Shown piece by piece: positions 25,921 to 34,823 of a stretch of 64,000 nt of DNA (its first letter is position 1; every line of letters starts with the position of its first letter). The stretch is from Rhizobium sp. CF122 (GTDB lineage Bacteria; Pseudomonadota; Alphaproteobacteria; Rhizobiales; Rhizobiaceae). Made by a program: the position numbers and the translations under genes. The stretch is taken from NCBI RefSeq assembly GCF_000282035.1, contig NZ_AKKA01000081.1:1-64000 (forward strand). The letters run 5' to 3'. Under the pieces are notes generated by a model, which was not told the origin of the DNA, did not search any database, and worked only from the letters and a program-made list of their open reading frames with translations.

Positions 25921-25932
25921 TGATATAAATCA
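25921..25932. promoter_or_regulatory. Candidate operator 2, upstream of the GH51 gene
   Basis: TGATATAAATCA, an imperfect palindrome extended by flanking G and C to GTGATATAAATCAC, followed by AAACGA, 26 bases before the GH51 ATG. Confidence 0.5.
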
Positions 25933-25958
25933 CAAACGACGATACAGTGGAGGGCAAC

Positions 25959-27470
25959 ATGAGGGCTGCGGTTACAGCGCACAGTAAATACACGATCTCT
26001 GACATCGATCCGCGCCTTTATGGCTCATTCATCGAGCACCTCGGTCGTGCCGTTTATACCGGCATCTACGAGCCTGATCATGCGACTGCTGACGAAAGCG
26101 GCATGCGCAAGGATGTCATCGAGCTCGTCAAGGAACTGAATGTTCCGATCGTGCGCTACCCCGGTGGCAATTTCGTGTCTGCCTACAATTGGGAAGACGG
26201 CATTGGCCCCAAGGAAAGCCGCCCGACGCGCCTCGATCTTGCTTGGCACACCTGCGAGAGCAATCAGGTCGGCATCCACGAGTTTGCCGATTGGTGCACG
26301 TCGGCCAACACCGAGATGATGCTTGCCGTCAACCTCGGCTCGCGCGGCCTCGATGAGGCGCGCAACTTCCTCGAATACGTCAATCATTCCGGCGGCAGCG
26401 AGTGGAGCGACAAGCGCATTGCCAATGGCCGCAGCGAGCCCTGGGACGTCAAACTCTGGTGCCTCGGCAACGAGATGGACGGCCCTTGGCAGATCGGCCA
26501 CAAGACGGCGGACGAGTATGGCCGGCTAGCGCATGAGACTGCCAAGGCCATGCGCGCCTTCGACAGCTCGCTCGAACTCGTCGTCTGCGGGTCGTCGAAC
26601 GCACATATGCCGACCTATCCGGAATGGGAAGCAACCGTGCTCGACCACACCTACAATGAGGTCGACTACATCTCGCTGCATATGTATTTCGAAAACCGTG
26701 CCAAAAACACGGCCAACTATCTCTCTCGTAGTATCGAGCTCGACAATTACATCGGAACGGTCGCCGGCGTAATCGACTACGTCAAGGCGAAGAAGCGCTC
26801 CTCCAAGAACGTATACATCTCGTTCGACGAATGGAACGTCTGGTACCACTCTAAGGAGCGCGACAAGGCAACGCTTGCCGGCGCAAATGGTTGGCCACAT
26901 GCGCCGGCCCTCCTGGAGGATGACTATAACTTCGAGGATGTGCTGCAGGTCGGCTGCATTCTCAACACCTTCATCAACCGTGCGGATGTCGTCAAGATTG
27001 CCTGCCTGGCGCAGCTCATCAACGTAATCGCCCCGATCATGACGATCCCGGGTGGTCCGGCATGGCGCCAGACGATCTTCTATCCGTACTATTTCGCCTC
27101 CGTCTACGGACGCGGGACGGCACTGAAGCTGATGGTCGACAGCCCGACCTACAAGGTCGACGATCTAGGCGATGTTCCCTATCTCGACGTCTCAGCCGTG
27201 CATGATGCGGACAAGAAGACGGTGACCTTCTTCATCGTCAACCGCCATGGCACGGAGACGCTCGATCTCGACGCCAGCCTGCTCGAATTCGGTATTCTGC
27301 GGGTGATCGACGACCAGGTCGTCGCGCATAGCGATCTCAACATCACCAACACCGCCGACAAGCCCGACAATGTCGTGCCGAGGGCCGTGACCGGTTCAAG
27401 CATCGTCGACGGCAAGCTCAGCGCAAAGATCGCGCCGCTCTCCTACCGGATGATCCGCCTGCAAGTGTAA
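25959..27470 (+). CDS. abfA: Alpha-L-arabinofuranosidase, glycoside hydrolase family 51
   Basis: A 503-residue cytoplasmic enzyme without a signal peptide, full length for GH51. The catalytic acid/base is Glu172 in WCLGNEMDGP and the nucleophile Glu291 in ISFDEWNVWY, matching the Glu175/Glu294 pair of known family members. The N-terminal RYPGGNFVSAYNWEDG and the FINRADVVKIACLAQLINVI segment are typical. A C-terminal beta-sandwich covers about residues 380-503. It releases arabinose from arabino-oligosaccharides brought in by the ABC transporter encoded just downstream. The start with GGAGG five bases upstream is preferred over a GTG 12 bases earlier. Confidence 0.93.
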   Translation: MRAAVTAHSKYTISDIDPRLYGSFIEHLGRAVYTGIYEPDHATADESGMRKDVIELVKELNVPIVRYPGGNFVSAYNWEDGIGPKESRPTRLDLAWHTCESNQVGIHEFADWCTSANTEMMLAVNLGSRGLDEARNFLEYVNHSGGSEWSDKRIANGRSEPWDVKLWCLGNEMDGPWQIGHKTADEYGRLAHETAKAMRAFDSSLELVVCGSSNAHMPTYPEWEATVLDHTYNEVDYISLHMYFENRAKNTANYLSRSIELDNYIGTVAGVIDYVKAKKRSSKNVYISFDEWNVWYHSKERDKATLAGANGWPHAPALLEDDYNFEDVLQVGCILNTFINRADVVKIACLAQLINVIAPIMTIPGGPAWRQTIFYPYYFASVYGRGTALKLMVDSPTYKVDDLGDVPYLDVSAVHDADKKTVTFFIVNRHGTETLDLDASLLEFGILRVIDDQVVAHSDLNITNTADKPDNVVPRAVTGSSIVDGKLSAKIAPLSYRMIRLQV

Positions 27471-27486
27471 TCTAAATCCTGTTTTC

Positions 27487-27498
27487 TGATACGTATCA
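27487..27498. promoter_or_regulatory. Candidate operator 3, between GH51 and the ABC operon
   Basis: TGATACGTATCA is a perfect 12-bp palindrome followed by AACGA, as at the other two sites. It sits 17 bases after the GH51 stop and about 220 bases before the ATPase ATG, suggesting that the ABC operon has its own regulated promoter. Confidence 0.5.
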
Positions 27499-27715
27499 AA
27501 CGATATGTTGACAAAGCAATTGTATGATTTAACGTCAGCACACCGGTCTTGACGTGCCACTGGGAGGAAAAGATGGGAGCGAGCGCTTCTGTTTTGGCAC
27601 TATCACTGACTGAGGGAGGTCCGTTTGTCGTAGCGGACGCTCTCTCGGTGGAAGCATGCCATCTTCGTGTTCATATCGGCATTTCGGGTTCGGCCTGCAA
27701 TTCAGGAGCAGTCGG

Positions 27716-28816
27716 ATGACCGCCAATATTGAAATCCAGAATGTCACCAAGCGCTATGGCTCGATGACCGTCTTGGACGGCTTGTCGTTGTCAATCAAGG
27801 CGAACGAATTCCTGGTTTTCCTTGGCCCTTCCGGGTGCGGCAAGTCTACGCTTCTTCGCATGATTGCGGGCCTTGAAAGCGTGGATGGCGGGACGATCTC
27901 GATCAATGGCGAGCGCATCGATACACTGCCGCCCGGCCAGCGCGACATCGCCATGGTGTTCCAGTCCTATGCACTCTATCCGCATATGACGGTGGCCGAC
28001 AACATGGCCTTCGGATTGCGCAACATCAACGTTTCGGCCGATGTCATCTCCGCGCGCATTGCAGAGGCGGCTCGCATGCTAGAGATCGGCCACCTCTTGG
28101 AGCGCAAGCCGGGCCAACTTTCCGGCGGTCAGCGTCAGCGTGTCGCCATTGGCCGCGCGATCGTCAAGGAACCAAAGGCCTTCCTCTTCGACGAGCCGCT
28201 ATCGAACCTCGATGCGGCGCTGCGCGTTCGCACCCGCGTCGAGCTTGCACAGCTGCGCCATCGGGTCAGATCGACAATGATCTTTGTCACGCACGACCAG
28301 ATCGAGGCTATGACGCTGGCCGATCGCATCGTCGTGATGAACAATCGGAAGATCGAGCAGATCGGAACGCCGATGGAGATCTACTCACGCCCGGCAAGTC
28401 GTTTCGTCGCCACCTTTGTCGGGTCGCCGACCATGAACTTCCTGTCCGTCGGCCTCTCGGAAGAAAATGGTTTCCTGCGTGCCAAACTTCCTGATGGCAC
28501 GCAATTGCAGACGGCGATCCGTGCAGGTGGAGTCAAGGCCGGCGAACATTCGCTCGGCATCCGTGCCGAGGCCGTCAAGCTCGCCAATGGCGTTGCAGCA
28601 ACGACGACGGGGAAGGTGGATGTATTGGAACGCCTCGGCGACCGGACGCTTCTCTATACCCGTCTCAAGGATGGCAGCGTCGTCGTTGCCGAGGACATCG
28701 GCAACAGTCGCGTCATGATCGGCGACGAGGTGGCACTGGTGCTCGATGGAAGTCGCACGCATCTCTTTGATGATGCCGGTCACGCCTGGCACAATGAGGA
28801 GGCCGGTCATGGCTGA
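27716..28816 (+). CDS. Sugar ABC transporter ATP-binding protein (UgpC/MsmK type)
   Basis: A 366-residue ATPase. Walker A is GPSGCGKST, the Q-loop is MVFQSYALYPHMTV, the signature is LSGGQRQRVAIG, Walker B is FLFDEPLSNLD and the H-loop is VTHDQ. A C-terminal OB-type regulatory domain (residues 240-366) is typical of the carbohydrate uptake CUT1 class. AGGAG lies 8 bases before the ATG, which was preferred over an ATG 60 bases upstream. Its end overlaps the first permease gene by 8 bases, showing co-translation. With the following three genes it forms a full importer, presumably for arabinose-containing oligosaccharides. Confidence 0.9.
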   Translation: MTANIEIQNVTKRYGSMTVLDGLSLSIKANEFLVFLGPSGCGKSTLLRMIAGLESVDGGTISINGERIDTLPPGQRDIAMVFQSYALYPHMTVADNMAFGLRNINVSADVISARIAEAARMLEIGHLLERKPGQLSGGQRQRVAIGRAIVKEPKAFLFDEPLSNLDAALRVRTRVELAQLRHRVRSTMIFVTHDQIEAMTLADRIVVMNNRKIEQIGTPMEIYSRPASRFVATFVGSPTMNFLSVGLSEENGFLRAKLPDGTQLQTAIRAGGVKAGEHSLGIRAEAVKLANGVAATTTGKVDVLERLGDRTLLYTRLKDGSVVVAEDIGNSRVMIGDEVALVLDGSRTHLFDDAGHAWHNEEAGHG

Positions 28817-29744
28817 GGCGGCACTTTCCTCCGCCCGGTCTGCCGCTGGCATCACTGCCCGGCAGAAAGTGCAGAACATCAATGCGCCACTCTGGCGAAA
28901 CGCACTCTTCGTCGCGCCCTACCTCTTCTTTTTCGTGACTTTGCTTGTCGTGCCGCTGTTCTGGGGCATCTGGCTCAGCCTTCACAAGGCTGACGCCTTC
29001 GGCGTCGGCCGCTTCGTCGGGGTCGATAATTACATCCGGCTCTTCAGAGACAGGGTCTTCATCCAGGCCGTCGGCAATACCTTCTACTTCGTGCTTCTGA
29101 CAGTGCCGACGCTTGCTATCTTGGGTCTGCTTTTGGCGCTCGCCCTGAACCGAAAGACGAAAATGGCAGCTGCGCTGCGCGCCGTCTATTTCTCGTCCTC
29201 CGTCCTGTCCGTGACAATCGTCACGCTGATATGGCGTATCGTCTTTATCGGCAACTTCGGCCTGCTTGCCACCATCTACGGTTGGTTCGGCGTGCCTGCG
29301 CCGGCCTTTCTGTCCGACCCGAACCTCGCCATGATCGGCATAGCGATTGCCACTACTTGGTGGTGCATCGGCCTGCCAATGATGCTCTTTCTCTCGGCAC
29401 TGCAGCAGGTGCCGGCAGAAATCTATGAAGCAGCGGCCCTCGACAATGCCAGCCGCTGGCGAACGCTCTGGTACATCACGCTCCCTTCGATCCGGCGGAC
29501 TTTCGTGCTCGTGCTGATCATCCAGGTCGTGCTGCAGTTCCAGCTCTTTGGCCAGGCAAAGCTGATGACGCTCGGTGGCCCGAACAACGTGTCGAAGCCT
29601 ATCGTGCTTTACATCTATGAAGCTGCGTTCAGGCAGTGGGACCTCGGTCTCGGTGCCGCCGCCTCTGAAATCCTCTTCATACTGATCCTGATTGCTGCGA
29701 TGGCGCAGTACTTCATCTCGCGACGCAAAGGAGAAGAAGGATGA
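28809..29744 (+). CDS. Sugar ABC transporter permease (MalF-like)
   Basis: A 311-residue inner-membrane protein with six predicted spans, the first in LFVAPYLFFFVTLLVVPLF. The EAA loop that docks the ATPase reads EIYEAAALDNASRWRTLWYI. It overlaps the ATPase gene by 8 bases and the next permease by 4 (ATGA), so the three are one translational unit. It forms the heterodimeric channel with the following permease. Confidence 0.9.
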   Translation: MAEAALSSARSAAGITARQKVQNINAPLWRNALFVAPYLFFFVTLLVVPLFWGIWLSLHKADAFGVGRFVGVDNYIRLFRDRVFIQAVGNTFYFVLLTVPTLAILGLLLALALNRKTKMAAALRAVYFSSSVLSVTIVTLIWRIVFIGNFGLLATIYGWFGVPAPAFLSDPNLAMIGIAIATTWWCIGLPMMLFLSALQQVPAEIYEAAALDNASRWRTLWYITLPSIRRTFVLVLIIQVVLQFQLFGQAKLMTLGGPNNVSKPIVLYIYEAAFRQWDLGLGAAASEILFILILIAAMAQYFISRRKGEEG

Positions 29745-30592
29745 GCGCTTTATCCGGTGGAAACATGGTCGGCCGCTCGACCGGTGATCGCGTGATTCTT
29801 CTCCTGGCACTTGTCTGCGCACTGATCATGATGGCGCCGGTGCTGTGGGTGATCGGACTATCCCTCAAGGACAACAAGGAGCTGATGGCGGACATGAACT
29901 CCGTCTTCCATGCGCCTTACACGATCAACAACTATATCAATATCCTGGCAACATCGTCGGTGTTCCGCTGGATATTGAACAGCATCATCGTTGCCGGCGG
30001 CTTGACGATCTTCACGCTTTGCCTCTCGTCGCTTGCAGGCTACGGCTTCGCACGTGTGAACTTTCCGTTCCGTAACACGCTCTTCATCATCGTGTTGCTC
30101 GGACTTGCGATCCCTGAGCAGGCGGTGCTCATCGCTCGTCATCAGATTTTCTCCTGGCTGAAGTTTCACAACACCTATCACGGTCTGATCCTGCCAGGAT
30201 TGTCGGCACCCTTCGGCGTGTTCCTGATGACACAGTATTTCAGGGCCATCCCGAAGGAACTCGACGAGGCAGCACTGCTGGACAATGCCAGCCGTTTCAA
30301 GATCTTCTGGAAGGTGCTGCTGCCGTTGACGGTTCCCGCGCAGGCAACGCTCGGCATCTTCACCTTCCTTGGTGCCTGGAACGATTATCTCTGGCCGCTG
30401 ATCTCCGGCACCAGGAAGGAAATGTATACTCTGACGATCGGGATCGCCTCGTCGCAGACCAATTTTGCGCAGTCGGAAGGTCTCGGCTTTCTGATGTCGC
30501 AAGCGGTCTTCGCCGGCGCCCCGATCCTCGTTCTCTACCTGTTCTTCCAGAAATACATCGTGACGGCAGTGTCTGGCGCCGCCGTGCGCTGA
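29741..30592 (+). CDS. Sugar ABC transporter permease (MalG-like)
   Basis: A 283-residue protein with six spans. The EAA loop reads ELDEAALLDNASRFKIFWKV. The C-terminus ends VTAVSGAAVR, the usual MalG-type tail near the ATPase Q-loop. It is the second channel subunit of the arabinofuranoside-type importer. Confidence 0.9.
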   Translation: MSALSGGNMVGRSTGDRVILLLALVCALIMMAPVLWVIGLSLKDNKELMADMNSVFHAPYTINNYINILATSSVFRWILNSIIVAGGLTIFTLCLSSLAGYGFARVNFPFRNTLFIIVLLGLAIPEQAVLIARHQIFSWLKFHNTYHGLILPGLSAPFGVFLMTQYFRAIPKELDEAALLDNASRFKIFWKVLLPLTVPAQATLGIFTFLGAWNDYLWPLISGTRKEMYTLTIGIASSQTNFAQSEGLGFLMSQAVFAGAPILVLYLFFQKYIVTAVSGAAVR

Positions 30593-30659
30593 CGTCGAAA
30601 CCGGCTCCCGGGGAGGGGGCCTAGCCAAGGGTCGCAGATCCTATGAGGAGGAGATGGAA

Positions 30660-31985
30660 ATGACGCATACTTTGAGAAAATACATGCTGGCGGCGGCCTC
30701 GGTGATCGCGCTTGCCGGCGCAAGTCCGGCCTTTGCCACCACCGAACTGACGGTGCAGCGCTTCTTCGGGGCTTGCGACGCCGATTTCGGTACCAACACC
30801 GACGTCAGCAAGGCCGTTGGCGAATGCGGCATCATCACCTCGCTCATCAACAAGTTCAACGCGGACAATCCGGATGTGCATGTGACGGTGACGACCGTCG
30901 AATGGCCAGGCTACGATCAGCTAACCGCACAGTTCGCCGCCGGCGATCCGCCTGACATTGTCACCATCCACCAATCGGTGCTCGCCGATTATCAGTCCAA
31001 GGGCCTGCTGATGCCGCTCGACGAGGTGCTGAAGTCCGTCGGTGTTGCGGCCACTGACTTTACCGACGCCAGCTTGAATGGCGTGACCAAGGACGGAAAG
31101 ATCTACGGTCTGCCGATCGACAACTGGACCATGCTGTATCACATCAACATGGACCTCTTCAAAAAGGCCGATCTCGTCAATGCCGACGGCACGCCGAAGC
31201 TGCCGACGAGCGTCGACGAGCTCTTGGCTCAGGCTAAGCAATTCAAGGAAAAGACCGGCAAGCCTTACTTCGTCCAGAATCTCGCCAATGAAGTCGCGCT
31301 TTATACGCGCAACCTCTACACCTACCTGTTCCAGCAGAATTCAGACTTCTTTGCCGATCCGAAGCAGGTCAAGATCAATACGCCCGAGGCCAAGAAGGTC
31401 CTTGAGATGTACAAGGCGGTCTACGACAACGGCTACACGACCAAGGATCTGGACTACGCCGCCGGCATCAACGCCTTCCTCGCAGGCGAAGGCGGTGTTC
31501 ACCTGAACGGGACCTGGGTCATCGGTGACTACACGGCATCATCCGAAAAGTCCGGCACAGCGCTCAACGCCGGCGGCTATGCCGTCTATCCCTATCCGCA
31601 ACTCTTCCCGGGCAAGAAGGCGCAATACGCCGACGGCCACAGCTGGGCCGTCTCGCAAAAGGACCGATCCGAGGAACAGACCGCTGCCATCGGGAAGTTC
31701 TTGAAGTTCTTCCATGACAACGATTTCGACTGGTCACGCACCGGCCATTTGCCGGCCGTCAAGGCGGTGTTGAATTCTGATCAGTTCAAGGCCCTACCGC
31801 ATCGCGACACGATTTCGGCGATCGCCACGCTCGGCACGCCGCTTCCGTCCACCGTCCAGCGCCAGTTCGCGATCCAGGACATCATCGGCCAGGAAATGAG
31901 CGCAGCGGTCACCGGTCAGAAGGAGATCGACGCGGCCCTTTCCGACATGGAACAGCGCATCAACGAGCTGCTCGCCAACATCTGA
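30660..31985 (+). CDS. Extracellular sugar-binding protein of the ABC transporter (cluster 1 family)
   Basis: A 441-residue periplasmic binding protein. A cleavable signal ends near AGASPAFA (about residue 24). It then shows typical family-1 text: INKFNADNPDVHVTVTTVEWPGYDQL, AAGDPPDIVTIHQS, YGLPIDNWTMLYHINMDLFKKA. The second of two close ATGs is chosen because GGAGGAG lies at the right distance from it and abuts the first. It is the last gene of the operon, followed by a strong terminator. The ligand is probably arabinan or arabinoxylan fragments, judged from the GH51 neighbour. Confidence 0.9.
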   Translation: MTHTLRKYMLAAASVIALAGASPAFATTELTVQRFFGACDADFGTNTDVSKAVGECGIITSLINKFNADNPDVHVTVTTVEWPGYDQLTAQFAAGDPPDIVTIHQSVLADYQSKGLLMPLDEVLKSVGVAATDFTDASLNGVTKDGKIYGLPIDNWTMLYHINMDLFKKADLVNADGTPKLPTSVDELLAQAKQFKEKTGKPYFVQNLANEVALYTRNLYTYLFQQNSDFFADPKQVKINTPEAKKVLEMYKAVYDNGYTTKDLDYAAGINAFLAGEGGVHLNGTWVIGDYTASSEKSGTALNAGGYAVYPYPQLFPGKKAQYADGHSWAVSQKDRSEEQTAAIGKFLKFFHDNDFDWSRTGHLPAVKAVLNSDQFKALPHRDTISAIATLGTPLPSTVQRQFAIQDIIGQEMSAAVTGQKEIDAALSDMEQRINELLANI

Positions 31986-32018
31986 GGCTCATACTCTCTC
32001 CCGAGCCTGAGAGCAGAT

Positions 32019-32047
32019 GCCCGCCGCCGGTCTCGCGGCGGGCATTT
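32019..32047 (+). terminator. Rho-independent terminator after the arabinofuranoside operon
   Basis: A perfect 9-bp stem, GCCCGCCGC / GCGGCGGGC, with a 7-base loop, is followed by ATTTT. It lies between the binding-protein stop and the convergent MFS gene. Confidence 0.85.
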
Positions 32048-32083
32048 TCGGTGACGTGGCTGACGGTTAAAACATTGATCGTC

Positions 32084-33286
32084 TCAGCGCCGTCGTTTGG
32101 TTCCATCGAAGAAGAGCAGCAGAAAAAGGCCCGAGAGGCCGGCCACAGCACCGATGATTGCCGTTCCGGAATAGCCGCCGAGGCCGGTGCCGATCGCAAA
32201 GAGGAGCGCGCTCAGCCCCGCGCTCAGGAAAATGTTGACGGATATCAGCGCACTGCCGAGACCCGGCCGCTCAGCAATCAGATCCTGCAGATAGGTGATT
32301 GGGATGCTGATGAGCGCCGCGGCGCCGATTCCACTGATGAGCGTCAACGCATAAGCATGCCATGGCGCGGACGCAAGGCCGAGTAGGACGAGGTAGACGA
32401 CGTAGATGATCGTACCGATCGCCAGGGCCGTGACGTGGTTCATGATCCGTTGGGCACGGCCCCAGACGACGATAAAGACGACTTCGAGGAAGGCGACGAT
32501 GCCGACCATGATCCCGACATCGCCAACGGTCCCATGCGCGGCTTCGGTAACGATCAGCGGCAGGATGGCGCCGTTAACATGAAGAGTGCTGCTGATCAGC
32601 GACACCGCGATCACACGAATGAAAACACGTGGCGAGATGACTTCTGCAAGCGCAGCAAGATAGGAAAGATGGTGTGTGGCCGCCTTGTCCGTGCCGTTCT
32701 GGCCCGGCAGGAAGGCTGCGATCAGGCCAAGACACACCATGCAGGCGAGGCTCGCAAAGAGATAGGCCGGCAGCATGCTTGTCGATCGCGACAGAAGTAT
32801 TCCGACAAGGCCCGGCACGAGTACCCAGGAGAGCGAGATCATCGCCCGCACACCTGAGTTCACCGTTGCCACGTCGCCGCGTGGCATCCCGTTGGTAGTG
32901 GCGCGTACATTGGCGAAGAGCAGGGAATTGAGTGCGTTGTAGATCGGCAGCAGCAACAAGGCACTGACGATGAACGTTGCCTGCGCGGGAAAGAGGTAGA
33001 CCGCGCCGTAACCGAAGATACCGAAGACGGCGACCGTCACCATCAGCGACCGATACTCGCCAAGTCGGTCCGCGAGATTGCCAAGGAGAATGCTCACGGT
33101 GACGTTGACGGCTGCGGCGGCAAATATCAGCGCCGAGTAGAGGGTGTTGCTCAGACCCAATTCGCGAATGCCAATAACCGATTGGTACGGCGAGGTTGCC
33201 GCTCCAGCAAAGCCAAAGGCAAAGATAGCAAGCATGCTGACCCGGATCGTCGGGTCGCGGAAAACATCGGGGAGGAGACGGCTCAT
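32084..33286 (-). CDS. MFS transporter, sugar-efflux-like (SET type)
   Basis: A 400-residue protein with about twelve spans and the MFS loop motif GNLADRLGEYR between spans 2 and 3. Overall layout resembles the sugar efflux (SetA/SotB) group. The start MSRLLPDVFRD is preferred over a longer frame. It is the last gene of the leftward RidA-RpiR-SDR-GH20-M81 operon, 92 bases after the M81 gene, and may export an excess or toxic sugar intermediate or import a minor substrate; direction cannot be read from the sequence. Confidence 0.75.
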   Translation of the reverse strand: MSRLLPDVFRDPTIRVSMLAIFAFGFAGAATSPYQSVIGIRELGLSNTLYSALIFAAAAVNVTVSILLGNLADRLGEYRSLMVTVAVFGIFGYGAVYLFPAQATFIVSALLLLPIYNALNSLLFANVRATTNGMPRGDVATVNSGVRAMISLSWVLVPGLVGILLSRSTSMLPAYLFASLACMVCLGLIAAFLPGQNGTDKAATHHLSYLAALAEVISPRVFIRVIAVSLISSTLHVNGAILPLIVTEAAHGTVGDVGIMVGIVAFLEVVFIVVWGRAQRIMNHVTALAIGTIIYVVYLVLLGLASAPWHAYALTLISGIGAAALISIPITYLQDLIAERPGLGSALISVNIFLSAGLSALLFAIGTGLGGYSGTAIIGAVAGLSGLFLLLFFDGTKRRR

Positions 33287-33378
33287 GACATGTATCGTGC
33301 GGCGACAGGTCACCGGGTATTGCGGATGAAGGCGCCTTAGCAGCTTTGGCGTGAGGCCGAAACCTGCTCTGCGATGGA

Positions 33379-34815
33379 TCAGTCTTGCCAGCGCGCCGAA
33401 AGGCGCACATGTGGTTCGTATTCGAAGTTGCGATCGAACGGGAAGATCGGTCGAGCGCGTCGGTTACTTACCAAGCCTTCGATGTCCTGGTTCACGACGC
33501 CCCCAGTCAATGCCATCAGGTTCGGATTGGCGATCGGCGCCAGTTCCGGGGAAAGATAACCGGACTTGACCACAAGCACCCGCACTGACTTCGGATCGAG
33601 CCCGAGACGCTCGAAATCCGCTACATTGTGATAGGGACGCCGCCGTGCCGCGAGCACCACCGTAATGCCCGCAGTGCTTATGACCGCCTGACGCTCGGCG
33701 GCCGGGCCTGGGTCATCGAGGAAAAGGACTTCCGCTTCGATGCTGACAGGCGAGCTCGACGCGTCGAGGGCTGCGCCGATGCGGAGTCCGATCCTTGCAC
33801 CCTTGCCGGCTGCAAAGCATGCCGCGACGGCCGGTGGATCGGTGATACCGGCAACCAGCGCTCCTTCAAATCCACGTGCCAGCAGTGCTCTCAGCACGTC
33901 GGCCCGGTCGCCAACGCCGCCACCTGTCGGATTGTCGCCGGAATCTGCCAGGATGACAGGTGCTGTCGAGGCGTTCACCACAATGTCGAGCATGGCGTCG
34001 AGCGGACCGGTAACAGGACCAAAGACAAAGTGGTCGCGCGCATTCCAATAGGATAGTGCGATCTCTTCTGCGGCTGTGACGGCCGCTTGCTTGTCCGTCG
34101 CTGTGACGACTGCGCAGGCGGTCGCCCGAGGTTCATCCGCCCACACATAGCCGATCATCAAATTGGCATCGAGGATGCCCTCGCGCTGATCGATTGCAGA
34201 CAGTGCTTTGTAGAGGCGCCTTGCGGGCTCGTCTTCGGTTGACGTTCGCTCGCCCGGCCAGAGAACCGGCACCGGAGCCCAGGCCACCCCTGGCCGCGTG
34301 CCCGATCTTAAGGTATCCACCAGCAGCGACCATGCACGCACCATCGTTTCGCGCACATCGATGTGCGGCGCGGTCCGGTAGGCCGCGAATATGTCGAGCT
34401 GGTCGATGATCCTCTGGCTGACATTGCCGTGCAAATCATAACTCGCTGCGATCACGCAATCAGGACCGACGACAGAGCGGGCAGCGGCAATCCAGTCACC
34501 CTCAGCGTCGTTCATTCCCTCGACATTCATCGCGCCGTGCATCGCAAGGTAGAGGCCTTCGAGCGGCAAGGCAGCTTTCAGCCGGTCGAGAAACTCGGTT
34601 TTGAATGCCGCGTACGCCACCCTGGAGATCGGCCCCCCGGGCACTGCGCGCGCATGCAAGAGCGGTAGGTGCTCAACCCCATCGGCTTTCAAAAACCCGA
34701 AGTAGTCCGAAGCCAGGAGATCCCCGCCGCGCAGAACGCGAAAGTCCTCGACTGTCATCAGCACCGGCGAATAGGTGCTGCATTCCGTGTGAATTCCGCC
34801 CACTGCAATCCGCAT
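33379..34815 (-). CDS. M81 family metallopeptidase (MlrC-like), first copy
   Basis: A 478-residue protein. The N-terminus RIAVGGIHTECSTYSP and the motif ASYDLHGNVSQ (candidate metal ligands), plus DSGDNPTGGGVGDRADVL in the second half, mark the microcystinase C (MlrC) family, zinc enzymes that cleave linear peptides or amides. Members outside cyanotoxin degraders are common in rhizobial catabolic operons with unknown substrate. The start is set at MRIAVGG, 8 bases after the GH20 stop, showing tight coupling; a longer frame upstream would overlap GH20. A second, clearly different M81 gene lies in the divergent operon. Confidence 0.8.
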   Translation of the reverse strand: MRIAVGGIHTECSTYSPVLMTVEDFRVLRGGDLLASDYFGFLKADGVEHLPLLHARAVPGGPISRVAYAAFKTEFLDRLKAALPLEGLYLAMHGAMNVEGMNDAEGDWIAAARSVVGPDCVIAASYDLHGNVSQRIIDQLDIFAAYRTAPHIDVRETMVRAWSLLVDTLRSGTRPGVAWAPVPVLWPGERTSTEDEPARRLYKALSAIDQREGILDANLMIGYVWADEPRATACAVVTATDKQAAVTAAEEIALSYWNARDHFVFGPVTGPLDAMLDIVVNASTAPVILADSGDNPTGGGVGDRADVLRALLARGFEGALVAGITDPPAVAACFAAGKGARIGLRIGAALDASSSPVSIEAEVLFLDDPGPAAERQAVISTAGITVVLAARRRPYHNVADFERLGLDPKSVRVLVVKSGYLSPELAPIANPNLMALTGGVVNQDIEGLVSNRRARPIFPFDRNFEYEPHVRLSARWQD

Positions 34816-34823
34816 TCTCGGCC

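Noticed and set aside
28713..29822. 369-codon minus-strand frame
   Set aside because: It is antisense to the MalF-type permease gene and has a highly charged, His/Arg/Glu-rich translation typical of shadows of membrane proteins. The frames at 44796-45866 (+) and 20047-20709 (-) are rejected for the same reason.
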